A DNA stretch of 7,237 nt from an uncultured Clostridia bacterium. Its GTDB lineage: Bacteria; Bacillota; Clostridia; Oscillospirales; Ruminococcaceae. The notes beneath the pieces are model-generated. The model had not been told where the DNA came from and searched no databases. It saw only the letters and a program-made list of their open reading frames with translations. The translations under genes and the position numbers were made by a program. The stretch spans positions 1 to 7,237 of the forward strand of contig CAMOFU010000125.1 of the NCBI GenBank assembly GCA_946613705.1, given 5' to 3'. Below, piece after piece: positions 1-5,417 of the stretch (the first letter of the stretch is position 1; the number at the start of each line of letters is the position of its first letter).

Positions 1-19
1 TTTGTTCACGAAAACAGAC

Positions 20-48
20 TTGAAATAAGCCGCGTGATGTGGTAAAAT
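20..48 (+). promoter_or_regulatory. Predicted sigma-A promoter of rimM-trmD
   Basis: A -35 box TTGAAA (20-25) and a -10 box TAAAAT (43-48) are separated by exactly 17 bases. TGG directly before the -10 box gives an extended -10 (TGn). Transcription would start near 55, leaving a leader of about 20 nt before the rimM start. This suggests that rimM-trmD can be transcribed independently of whatever lies upstream. Confidence 0.6.
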
Positions 49-75
49 AGAGTATCAATCTGAAAGGGTGATTAT

Positions 76-576
76 TTGAAACAGTATCTCGAGATCGGCA
101 AGATCGTTTCAGTGTTCGGGCTCAGGGGCGAGGTCAAGGTGCAGCCCTGGTGTGATTCGCCCGATTTCCTGTGCGGATTCGATACGCTGTATTACAAAAG
201 CGGTACACCCGTCGTTGTTGAGCATTCACGGGTGCAGAAGAATATCGTTGTGATGAAGCTCGAGGGCTGCGATTGTGTTGAAGCCGCGCAGAAGCTCAGA
301 GGGCGGGTGCTGTATATGGACAGAGACGATGTTGAGCTGGAGGAGGGCGCATTTTTCGTGCAGGATCTCATCGGGCTCAGGGTCATAGATGCCGTATCAT
401 CCGAGGAATACGGCGAGCTCACCGAGGTCAGCGAGACAGGTGCCAACGATGTGTACCATATACGCCGTCCCGACGGTAAAATGTACTATATCCCCGCTAT
501 CCCCGATGTCGTGAAGGAAACGGATATCGAGGGCGGCATTATGAAGATAATCCCCCTCGCGGGACTGTTTGACTGA
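76..576 (+). CDS. rimM: Ribosome maturation factor RimM
   Basis: RimM binds ribosomal protein S19 in the 30S head and assists late 16S rRNA processing and 30S assembly in the cytoplasm. The 166-residue product has the usual length and two-domain layout. The N-terminal RimM barrel opens with the family signature IGKIVSVFGLRGEVKV (residues 7-22). A C-terminal PRC-barrel follows from about residue 96 (DLIGLRVID), containing the typical YYIPAIPDVV segment and ending in LAGLFD. The start is TTG at 76, preceded by AAAGGG (63-68) at about 7 nt; no better ATG exists. The stop codon lies 8 bases before trmD, the conserved partner, so the two are almost certainly one operon. The rimM-trmD pairing is common across bacteria and makes the call secure. 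Confidence 0.95.
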   Translation: MKQYLEIGKIVSVFGLRGEVKVQPWCDSPDFLCGFDTLYYKSGTPVVVEHSRVQKNIVVMKLEGCDCVEAAQKLRGRVLYMDRDDVELEEGAFFVQDLIGLRVIDAVSSEEYGELTEVSETGANDVYHIRRPDGKMYYIPAIPDVVKETDIEGGIMKIIPLAGLFD

Positions 577-584
577 GGTGTATC

Positions 585-1334
585 ATGCGATTTGACATTG
601 CCACCCTTTTTCCCGAGGCGCTCGACAGCTGGCTGTCGGGCAGCGTTATCGGCAGGGCACGCGCCGCAGGGCTTTTCACCGCCGAGTGCCACAATATCCG
701 CGACTATACTCTTGACAAGCACCGCCGCGTTGACGACACACCCTATTCCGAGCGTCAGGGTATGCTGATGCAGTGCGAGCCCATATACCGCTGCTGGCAG
801 GCGATCTGCAATATGACCCGCAGCCAGCCCCATGTGATCTATCTCTCGCCGCAGGGCAGAACGCTCACACAGCAGCGCTGCCGCGAGCTTGCGGGCATGG
901 AGCACATAATGCTGCTCTGCGGGCATTACGAGGGCGTTGACCAGCGTGTGCTCGACCGCATCGTCGATGAGGAGATATCTATAGGCGACTATGTGCTTAC
1001 GGGCGGAGAACTTCCCGCGCTTGTTCTGGTGGACAGCGTTGTGCGGCTGCTGGACGGTGTGCTCGCACAGCCCGACTGCTACGAGGACGAGAGCCATTAT
1101 TCGGGGCTGCTCGAATATCCGCAGTATACCCGTCCCGAGGTCTGGGACGGTGAGGCGGTGCCGCCCGTGCTGCTTTCGGGGCACCACGCGAATATAATGA
1201 AATGGCGGCATGAGCAGGCGCTCATCACCACCGCAGTCAAGCGTCCCGAGCTGCTTGAAAGGGTCGAGCTGTCGGACGAAGATTTGTCTATTATCACTAA
1301 CAGCGTAGGCAATTTTGCCAATAAAAAGTTTTGA
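585..1334 (+). CDS. trmD: tRNA (guanine(37)-N1)-methyltransferase TrmD
   Basis: TrmD uses S-adenosylmethionine to methylate N1 of G37 in tRNAs with a G at position 36, which prevents +1 frameshifting. It is a homodimeric SPOUT enzyme with a trefoil knot. The 249-residue product has the normal length. Knot and cofactor segments are clear: YLSPQG (86-91), CGHYEGVDQRV (112-122) and ISIGDYVLTGGELPA (131-145). R154 and an Asp near 168, matching the catalytic Arg/Asp pair, are present. The substrate-side YTRPEVWDG and VPPVLLSGHH segments are also typical. GAGGTG (574-579) overlaps the rimM stop and precedes the ATG, indicating translational coupling. One oddity: after VDDTPY the near-invariant GGGxG loop reads SERQG (residues 55-59; see findings). 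No rplS follows. Family assignment is certain. Confidence 0.96.
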   Translation: MRFDIATLFPEALDSWLSGSVIGRARAAGLFTAECHNIRDYTLDKHRRVDDTPYSERQGMLMQCEPIYRCWQAICNMTRSQPHVIYLSPQGRTLTQQRCRELAGMEHIMLLCGHYEGVDQRVLDRIVDEEISIGDYVLTGGELPALVLVDSVVRLLDGVLAQPDCYEDESHYSGLLEYPQYTRPEVWDGEAVPPVLLSGHHANIMKWRHEQALITTAVKRPELLERVELSDEDLSIITNSVGNFANKKF

Positions 1335-1363
1335 CCGAAACCTGTTATTAAAAAATTAGAGAC

Positions 1364-1409
1364 AATTGTTAAGCGGTTTTGTCTAAACTGTCACATCGAA
1401 TTAACAATT
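1364..1409 (+). repeat. AT-rich inverted repeat after trmD, possible weak terminator
   Basis: AATTGTTAA (1364-1372) and TTAACAATT (1401-1409) are a perfect 9-bp inverted repeat with a 28-base spacer, and the T run extends to about 1412. It lies 30 bases after the trmD stop and could act as a weak terminator. The stem has only one G:C pair, so protein binding is an alternative. Related ACAATT/AATTGT words recur at 1457-1462 and 1481-1486. Confidence 0.3.
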
Positions 1410-1506
1410 TTTGCGCACTGTGCACAACTGTAAACAAAACTTAATCGTTGTACTTGACAATTCGCCGAAAAATCTACAAAAATTGTGTGTTTGTTTATAA
1501 TTTGCG

Positions 1507-1535
1507 TTGACGTTGTCGGGGTTGTCCTGTATAAT
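1507..1535 (+). promoter_or_regulatory. Predicted sigma-A promoter of the HPr gene
   Basis: TTGACG (1507-1512) and TATAAT (1530-1535) are 17 bases apart, so 11 of 12 positions match consensus. Transcription would start near 1541, giving a leader of about 120 nt. A second, weaker pair (TCTACA 1473-1478 and TATAAT 1496-1501, also 17 apart) lies upstream and may be an alternative start. Confidence 0.7.
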
Positions 1536-1539
1536 ATAT

Positions 1540-1630
1540 TATAGTCGGGCGGAAGACCTCAGGGGGAAGCTCCGCAGGACTATAGAAGTTATAAAAGGGT
1601 GATTCGTTATCCGTCAGGCACTGAAGTGCC
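1540..1630 (+). promoter_or_regulatory. Structured 5' leader of the HPr mRNA
   Basis: Two hairpins can be drawn. The first pairs TATAGTC (1540-1546) with GACTATA (1578-1584), then GCGGA (1549-1553) with TCCGC (1571-1575) across a 2x2 internal loop. Its 17-base apical loop is purine-rich (1554-1570). The second is GGCAC-TGAA-GTGCC (1617-1630). The leader is long for a housekeeping gene and does not end in a terminator, so any control would act on translation or RNA stability. I do not recognise it as a known riboswitch class. Confidence 0.4.
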
Positions 1631-1661
1631 GTGGAAATCTAATGAATGGAGAGATCAAAGT

Positions 1662-1934
1662 ATGTTCGTAAAAGACGTAGTAGTTCAGAATCAGGTAGGG
1701 CTTCATGCTCGTCCCGCAACCTTCTTCATCCAGAAAGCCAACGAGTTCAAGAGCTCGATCTGGATCGAAAAGGAAGACAGAAGAGTAAATGCCAAGAGCC
1801 TTCTGGGTATCCTTTCACTGGGTATCGTAGGCGGTACTTCCATCAGGATCATTGCTGACGGCTCTGACGAGCAGGCAGCTGTTGAAGGTCTTGTTGAGCT
1901 GGTAGACAGCGGTTTCTCTGAGGAAGCAAGATAA
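1662..1934 (+). CDS. ptsH: HPr family phosphocarrier protein
   Basis: HPr carries a phosphoryl group from enzyme I to PTS sugar permeases and, in Firmicutes, is phosphorylated on Ser46 by HPr kinase to act with CcpA in catabolite control. From the ATG at 1662 the product is 90 residues, the normal length. GLHARPA places the active histidine exactly at position 15, and the regulatory serine is at 46 in NAKSLLGILSLGI. A protein with both sites is HPr rather than Crh, which lacks His15. The start was chosen because GGAGAG (1648-1653) sits 8 bases before it; an upstream in-frame GTG (1599) adds 21 unrelated residues. No enzyme I or permease genes are in view, so a mainly regulatory role is possible. 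Transcribed alone, it has its own promoter, a folded leader and a strong terminator. Confidence 0.93.
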   Translation: MFVKDVVVQNQVGLHARPATFFIQKANEFKSSIWIEKEDRRVNAKSLLGILSLGIVGGTSIRIIADGSDEQAAVEGLVELVDSGFSEEAR

Positions 1935-1962
1935 GCCCCCGAAAAACAAGAGCTATCAATAA

Positions 1963-2005
1963 AAGTCCGTAAGACCGAGCAGTCGGTCTACGGACTTCTT
2001 TTTTT
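1963..2005 (+). terminator. Strong intrinsic terminator after HPr, probably bidirectional
   Basis: AAGTCCGT (1963-1970) pairs with ACGGACTT (1990-1997), and AGACCGA (1972-1978) pairs with TCGGTCT (1983-1989). There is one bulged A at 1971 and a GCAG loop. A T run (1999-2005) follows on the + strand. Read on the - strand the same stem is followed by TTTTATTG, so it can also end the rqcP transcript that converges from the right. Confidence 0.9.
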
Positions 2006-2014
2006 GCCTGAGCC

Positions 2015-2257
2015 TTATTCTATAACGGTATAGTTCTCGGCAGCGTTTTCCTTTGTGGCATATTCGCTCACACCGAGCACCTTCACCTTCAGGGGCCTTG
2101 CACCCATGTTGATGAGAATAACATCGCCGACCTTAACATCATACGAAGCTCGGGCGGGCTTGTCGTTCACCAGCACTCTGCCTGCGTCACAGGCTTCGTT
2201 TGCGACCGTTCTGCGCTTTATCAGACGGGTCACTTTAAGATATTTGTCAAGTCTCAT
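2015..2257 (-). CDS. rqcP: S4-domain ribosome-associated quality control protein RqcP
   Basis: RqcP (formerly YabO; related to Hsp15/HslR) binds stalled 50S-peptidyl-tRNA complexes and works with RqcH to add alanine tails to incomplete chains. The 80-residue product is essentially one S4 RNA-binding domain: MRLDKYLKVTRLIKRRTVAN at the N-terminus, then GRVLVNDKPARASYDVKVGDVI (27-48). A short acidic tail follows. The start is the ATG at 2257, with GGAGGGA (2261-2267) 3 bases upstream. An in-frame ATG at 2311 adds residues that run through the 2279-2299 hairpin and is not family-like. The gene order mazG-hup-rqcP agrees with Firmicutes, where this gene follows mazG. Genes yabP, yabQ and divIC, usual next neighbours in sporeformers, are absent; the convergent HPr gene takes their place. 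Confidence 0.88.
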   Translation of the reverse strand: MRLDKYLKVTRLIKRRTVANEACDAGRVLVNDKPARASYDVKVGDVILINMGARPLKVKVLGVSEYATKENAAENYTVIE

Positions 2258-2278
2258 ATTTCCCTCCAAAACAGAACA

Positions 2279-2299
2279 CCCGACCTTTGTGGGGTCGGG
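2279..2299 (-). terminator. GC-rich hairpin between HU and rqcP
   Basis: CCCGACC (2279-2285) and GGTCGGG (2293-2299) form a 7-bp stem with a 7-base loop. It lies 22 bases after the HU stop and 21 bases before the rqcP start. On the - strand it is followed by TGTTCTGTTTT, an imperfect T tail. It could partly terminate the abundant HU transcript, or protect its 3' end while letting some transcription into rqcP. Confidence 0.45.
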
Positions 2300-2321
2300 C
2301 ATTTGCTGCAAGTCTACAGTC

Positions 2322-2597
2322 TTACTTGTTTACAGCGTCCTTGAGAGCCTTGCCTGCCTTGAAAGCGGGTACCTTCTTGGCAGCAATGTGGATAGTCTCC
2401 TTGGTCTGGGGATTCTTGCCCTCCTTAGCAGCTCTCTCACGAACTTCAAATGTGCCGAAGCCTACGAGGGTGACCTTATCGCCCTTCTCAAGCGCATCGG
2501 AAATAACATCTACTACGGAAGAGAGAGCCTTCTCGGCCTCCTTCTTTGTGTAGCCGCCCTTTTCAGCTACAGCATTGATAAGCTCTGCCTTTGTCAT
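2322..2597 (-). CDS. hup: Histone-like DNA-binding protein HU
   Basis: HU is a small dimeric nucleoid protein that bends and compacts DNA without strong sequence preference. The 91-residue product has the standard length and fold. The helical N-terminal half starts MTKAELINAVAEKGG, then comes the signature VTLVGFGTFEVRERAA (42-57). The beta arm KNPQTKETIHI follows with the DNA-intercalating proline at residue 63, and the end is VPAFKAGKALKDAV. The arm tip reads NPQTKE where NPxTGE is usual, a mild variation. A good ribosome binding site (GGAGGT, 2604-2609) lies 6 bases before the ATG. No clear promoter was found in the 61 bases separating it from mazG, so it is probably cotranscribed with mazG, although HU is normally far more abundant. 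Confidence 0.96.
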   Translation of the reverse strand: MTKAELINAVAEKGGYTKKEAEKALSSVVDVISDALEKGDKVTLVGFGTFEVRERAAKEGKNPQTKETIHIAAKKVPAFKAGKALKDAVNK

Positions 2598-2658
2598 GTT
2601 TTTACCTCCATGTTTTTAAAACTTAATATCATCAACAGATGCCTTGTTAGGCAGACTG

Positions 2659-3426
2659 TCAATTATCGTTGCAGTTGTATAACAGCGCCGCCGCATCGCC
2701 GCCCTGAATGCTGCCCGCCTGCTCAGCCGCTTCAAAGCGCTCTGTGAACCTGCCGCACTCATAGCCCAGCTCCTCCTCGGCATCAATGCCCGTCTGCCTT
2801 GCAAGCTCTGCACACAGCAGCAGCATATTGCCGAATGCCTCGTTCTGCGGACCGTCTGCCGACTCTATCTGATCGAGCCGCTGCCTGATGAGCGCGACCG
2901 TCTGCGCCTTATCCTCAAGATCGACCCCCGCGCGGTCTGCCCGCTTGGTGAGCTTCTGCGCCCGCATCAGCGACGGGAACACCTTCGGCACGCTTTTCAG
3001 CGTATCGGTAAAAGTCTGCTGATGCTTTTCGTCCTTCTTGATAGCGTCCCAGTTAGTCAGCACCTTATCCACGGTATCTGCCTGAACGTCGCCGAAAACG
3101 TGCGGGTGACGGATTATCAGCTTCTTGCACACCTCGTCCGCGACAGCATCGAGATCGAACACGCTCTTCTCGCGTTCTATCTGCGCATGAAAGACGACCT
3201 GCAAAAGCACATCTCCCAGCTCCTCGCGCAGCATCTCGGGGTCACCGCAGTCTATAGCCTCGAGCACCTCATAGGTCTCCTCAAGGAAGTCCTTCCTTAT
3301 GCTCTCATGGGTCTGCACCTTATCCCAGGGGCAGCCGTTCTCGCTTCTCAGCACGCTCACGATATCGGCAAGGTCATATACATTATATTCCTTTTTTGCA
3401 AGTATCTTATCAATAAGCTCCTGCAA
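2659..3426 (-). CDS. mazG: Nucleoside triphosphate pyrophosphohydrolase MazG
   Basis: MazG hydrolyses (d)NTPs to the monophosphate and pyrophosphate and helps remove aberrant nucleotides. From a TTG at 3426 the product is 255 residues, close to the family length of about 260 for two-domain MazG. Domain 1 has GCPWDKVQTHESI (31-43), metal ligands E49/E50/E53 in LEETYEVLEA, and E69/D72 in EELGDVLLQVVFHAQ. KLIIRHPHVFGD and the NWDAIKKDEK linker follow. Domain 2 (about 150-232) keeps the fold but has lost the acidic ligands (see findings). The TTG has AAAGGA (3436-3441) 9 bases upstream. An ATG at 3525 would add 33 unrelated residues, has no ribosome binding site, and lies upstream of the predicted transcription start. 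The neighbours spoVB and hup/rqcP match the conserved cluster. Confidence 0.9.
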   Translation of the reverse strand: MQELIDKILAKKEYNVYDLADIVSVLRSENGCPWDKVQTHESIRKDFLEETYEVLEAIDCGDPEMLREELGDVLLQVVFHAQIEREKSVFDLDAVADEVCKKLIIRHPHVFGDVQADTVDKVLTNWDAIKKDEKHQQTFTDTLKSVPKVFPSLMRAQKLTKRADRAGVDLEDKAQTVALIRQRLDQIESADGPQNEAFGNMLLLCAELARQTGIDAEEELGYECGRFTERFEAAEQAGSIQGGDAAALLYNCNDN

Positions 3427-3463
3427 GCTATCAGATCCTTTCCGTCCGCCCAAAACCCCGAGC

Positions 3464-3493
3464 GAAAAAACGCACCCGTCAAAAAACGGGTAC
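3464..3493 (-). terminator. Terminator-like hairpin in the predicted mazG leader
   Basis: On the - strand GTACCCGT (3493-3486) pairs with ACGGGTGC (3479-3472), giving 8 pairs including one G:U, around a 6-base loop. A TTTTTT run (3470-3465) follows one base later. It could terminate transcription arriving from the spoVB-like gene, or attenuate transcripts from the promoter at 3514-3542. It lies 38 bases before the TTG start of mazG. Confidence 0.65.
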
Positions 3494-3513
3494 TTCAAAT
3501 ACATATCATATAT

Positions 3514-3542
3514 ATAATAACCCATATTACAGAAAATTTCAA
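3514..3542 (-). promoter_or_regulatory. Predicted sigma-A promoter of mazG-hup-rqcP
   Basis: On the - strand TTGAAA (3542-3537) and TATTAT (3519-3514) are separated by exactly 17 bases. Transcription would start near 3507. This places the ATG at 3525 outside the mRNA and supports the TTG at 3426 as the mazG start. Confidence 0.55.
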
Positions 3543-3570
3543 TAGGTTTAACGAAATTTTTTGAAATATT

Positions 3571-3605
3571 TTTCTGTTTCCTATTTCCGATCTCCGATCT
3601 CGGGG
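3571..3605. repeat. Degenerate 7-bp tandem repeat downstream of the spoVB-like gene
   Basis: Five consecutive heptamers can be laid out on the + strand: TTTCTGT, TTCCTAT, TTCCGAT, CTCCGAT and CTCGGGG. The two central boundaries give an exact TCCGATC duplication (3586-3592, 3593-3599). The array lies 19 bases beyond the spoVB-like stop codon, between that gene and the mazG promoter. Confidence 0.5.
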
Positions 3606-3624
3606 CGGAGGATACCGCAGCAGC

Positions 3625-5310
3625 CTAAGCCCTCCGTATGCTTCTCAGCTTTTCCTTCGGCAGCATATCCATGAGCCACAGCGACAGCCCCGCCGTGAGG
3701 AATGCCGCAGCCGCCGAGATCGGGAACAGCAGCCTGCTGCCGATGCTGCCGCGAAGCAGCTGCCCCGCAAGATCGCATACCAGCCTTCCCGCCGCAGCCG
3801 AGAGCAGACCCGACAGTATAGGTCTGAAAAATCTCTGCGCGGGGATATATGTGTGTGTCCTGCGAAGCAGTGCCCCCGCCGAGCAGATGCAGATGAACGC
3901 CTGCGACACCGCCGCTGCCGCTGCCGCCCCGACTATCCCGAGCGACGGAATGGGTATCAGCAGCAGGTCAAGCACCAGCTTTATCACACTTCCTGCCGCC
4001 ATTATCACGATCGGCAGCAGATGACAGCCGAGCGTCTGCAATGCCGACAGACACGGCAGCGACACCGCCATAAAGCACCCCCCGACTCCCAGCACCGCCA
4101 TAGCAGCCGAGGTGCAGCCGATCTCGCCGCTCCTGCCCGAGAACAGGAATTCGAGAGTTTCGCGCGAAAGCGCCGAGAGCACCGCCCCGCATGGCAGCGC
4201 GATAAACATCGAGACAAGTATCAGCCCGCTCACGCTGCGCGAAAGGCTCCCCCCGCTGCGGCGGACCGAGGATTCGGTGAGCGCGGGGAGAGCGCTCTTG
4301 CCGAACATCGCCGTAAGTGTCGGCACCAGTCCGCAGACGGTCAGTGCCAGCCCCGTGTATGAGCCGTAAATGAAATCGGGCAGCGCAGCCTCGGAGATAC
4401 CCGCGGGAACGCTCATGCCCGCCGCTATCGCCGCCCGCAGTCCGCGCGGCACCGTCAGCAGGTCGATAAAGCCGCCGAGGGTAGTGATGACCGCCGCCCC
4501 CGCTATCGGCAGCGAGTGGGAGAACAGCCTGCTCACTATATCCCGTGCAGGATCGGTCACGGGGTCGGAGGCGAGCATCTGCTCCGTAATGCCGTCGCCG
4601 CGCAGTCGGAAGGATATCCCGAGCGTAAGCACCGCTATACCCGTGGAGAGCGAGCCCGCAAGTATCGCGGCGGCAGCGGAGAACGGGAGCGCCAGCGCAG
4701 CAGCGTCCTCTGCGGTGCGGCAGAACTGCCCGAAGCAGCCGTGGGTCGCGGCAAAATCCGCGTCGGCATACCTCAGCACCGCATATGCCCCCGCCAGCCC
4801 CAGCACTGCACGCAGCACCGTTTCAACGATCTCCGAGCGGGCGGTGGGGAGCATATTCCGCAGCCCCTCGTAATACCCCCTCTGCACCGACAGCACCGCG
4901 CATAACCACAGCGACGGTGCGAGCGCACACAGCGTCCAGCGGGCATCCGCCGATGGCAGGAATGCCTTTGCGAGCGGCTGTGACAGTGCTGTGAGCACCA
5001 GTGCTGCCGCCAGCCCCAGCGCAGGGTACACGAGCATAGCGGTGCGCCTCACCTTTCTCAGCTGAGCGTATCGTCCGAATGCATCTGCCTCTGCCGTCTG
5101 CCTTGCCACCGAGGCGCTTATCCCCGAGACTGCCGCCGCCATGAGCGGAGCAAACACAGCATATGCCCCCGAATAATAAGCCATTCCGCTGCCCCCGAGC
5201 AGATGTGTGAGCGGTATCTTGTATGCCAGCCCCACCGCCTTGGTTATCACCACCATACCGAGCAGTATGGCAGAGCCCTTTAAAAACCCCTGCTGCTTTA
5301 TCGCAGACAC
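3625..5310 (-). CDS. spoVB: SpoVB-like polysaccharide biosynthesis / MATE-fold flippase
   Basis: This is a membrane protein of the MVF/Wzx group (SpoVB, MurJ, YtgP) that flips lipid-linked sugar precursors across the cytoplasmic membrane. SpoVB serves spore cortex synthesis in Bacillus. From GTG 5310 it has 561 residues, in the usual range of 500-560. The N-terminus IKQQGFLKGSAILLG and the nearby KIPLTHLLGGSGMAYYSGAY segment are typical of SpoVB proteins. Hydrophobic stretches throughout fit 12-14 membrane helices, with an Arg-rich C-terminal tail. The start is unsure: TTG 5334 lies inside a heptamer repeat without a ribosome binding site, while GTG 5313/5310 have GGAAGG (5319-5314) very close upstream. 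The gene is visibly more GC- and Ala-rich than its neighbours. Its position just upstream of mazG favours SpoVB over MurJ, but the substrate cannot be decided from sequence. Confidence 0.85.
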   Translation of the reverse strand: MSAIKQQGFLKGSAILLGMVVITKAVGLAYKIPLTHLLGGSGMAYYSGAYAVFAPLMAAAVSGISASVARQTAEADAFGRYAQLRKVRRTAMLVYPALGLAAALVLTALSQPLAKAFLPSADARWTLCALAPSLWLCAVLSVQRGYYEGLRNMLPTARSEIVETVLRAVLGLAGAYAVLRYADADFAATHGCFGQFCRTAEDAAALALPFSAAAAILAGSLSTGIAVLTLGISFRLRGDGITEQMLASDPVTDPARDIVSRLFSHSLPIAGAAVITTLGGFIDLLTVPRGLRAAIAAGMSVPAGISEAALPDFIYGSYTGLALTVCGLVPTLTAMFGKSALPALTESSVRRSGGSLSRSVSGLILVSMFIALPCGAVLSALSRETLEFLFSGRSGEIGCTSAAMAVLGVGGCFMAVSLPCLSALQTLGCHLLPIVIMAAGSVIKLVLDLLLIPIPSLGIVGAAAAAAVSQAFICICSAGALLRRTHTYIPAQRFFRPILSGLLSAAAGRLVCDLAGQLLRGSIGSRLLFPISAAAAFLTAGLSLWLMDMLPKEKLRSIRRA

Positions 5311-5328
5311 CACCCTTCCAACGCATGA

Positions 5329-5370
5329 TACCAAATATCAAATACCAAATACCAAACACCGAACACCGAA
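5329..5370. repeat. Six-unit 7-bp tandem repeat at the spoVB-like 5' end
   Basis: Six abutting heptamers are visible on the + strand: TACCAAA, TATCAAA, TACCAAA, TACCAAA, CACCGAA and CACCGAA. The array covers the possible TTG start (5334) of the spoVB-like gene and most of its immediate upstream region. The last units differ from the first by coordinated T to C and A to G changes. Confidence 0.85.
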
Positions 5371-5417
5371 GGCTCGGCTACTATGTATTCTATGAAAGGG
5401 ACATTAGCGATATGCAG

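Larger units (their letters stand above)
1335..1661 (+). other. Gene-free interval between trmD and HPr
   Basis: About 327 bases hold no convincing gene. The trmD-proximal half is AT-rich and carries the inverted repeat at 1364-1409. The middle holds two candidate promoters, a weaker one (TCTACA 1473-1478, TATAAT 1496-1501) and a strong one at 1507-1535. The last 120 bases form the HPr leader with two predicted hairpins. A GTG at 1599 is in frame with HPr but lacks a good ribosome binding site, and the added residues do not resemble HPr. Confidence 0.6.

Noticed and set aside
486..1211. A 241-codon open frame on the - strand across trmD
   Set aside because: It is wholly antisense to a well-supported trmD and overlaps rimM; the translation resembles no family and has no ribosome binding site or promoter of note.
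1599..1661. N-terminal extension of HPr from a GTG
   Set aside because: The added 21 residues are not HPr-like and cross the leader hairpin; the ATG at 1662 has a proper ribosome binding site and places His15 and Ser46 exactly.
2640..2653. Hairpin TGCCT/AGGCA between mazG and HU as a terminator
   Set aside because: The stem is only 5 bp and no T run follows on the - strand.
2657..2662. TTGACA on the - strand as the -35 box of an HU promoter
   Set aside because: No acceptable -10 box occurs 16-18 bases downstream, so it cannot be supported as a promoter.
4823..5359. A 178-codon - strand frame beginning with an ATG upstream of the spoVB-like gene
   Set aside because: It is a shifted frame over the flippase N-terminus with no membrane-protein character; the overlapping frame encodes clear SpoVB family sequence.
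5329..5370. Possible CRISPR array
   Set aside because: Units are 7 bp, abutting and without spacers; no cas genes are near.
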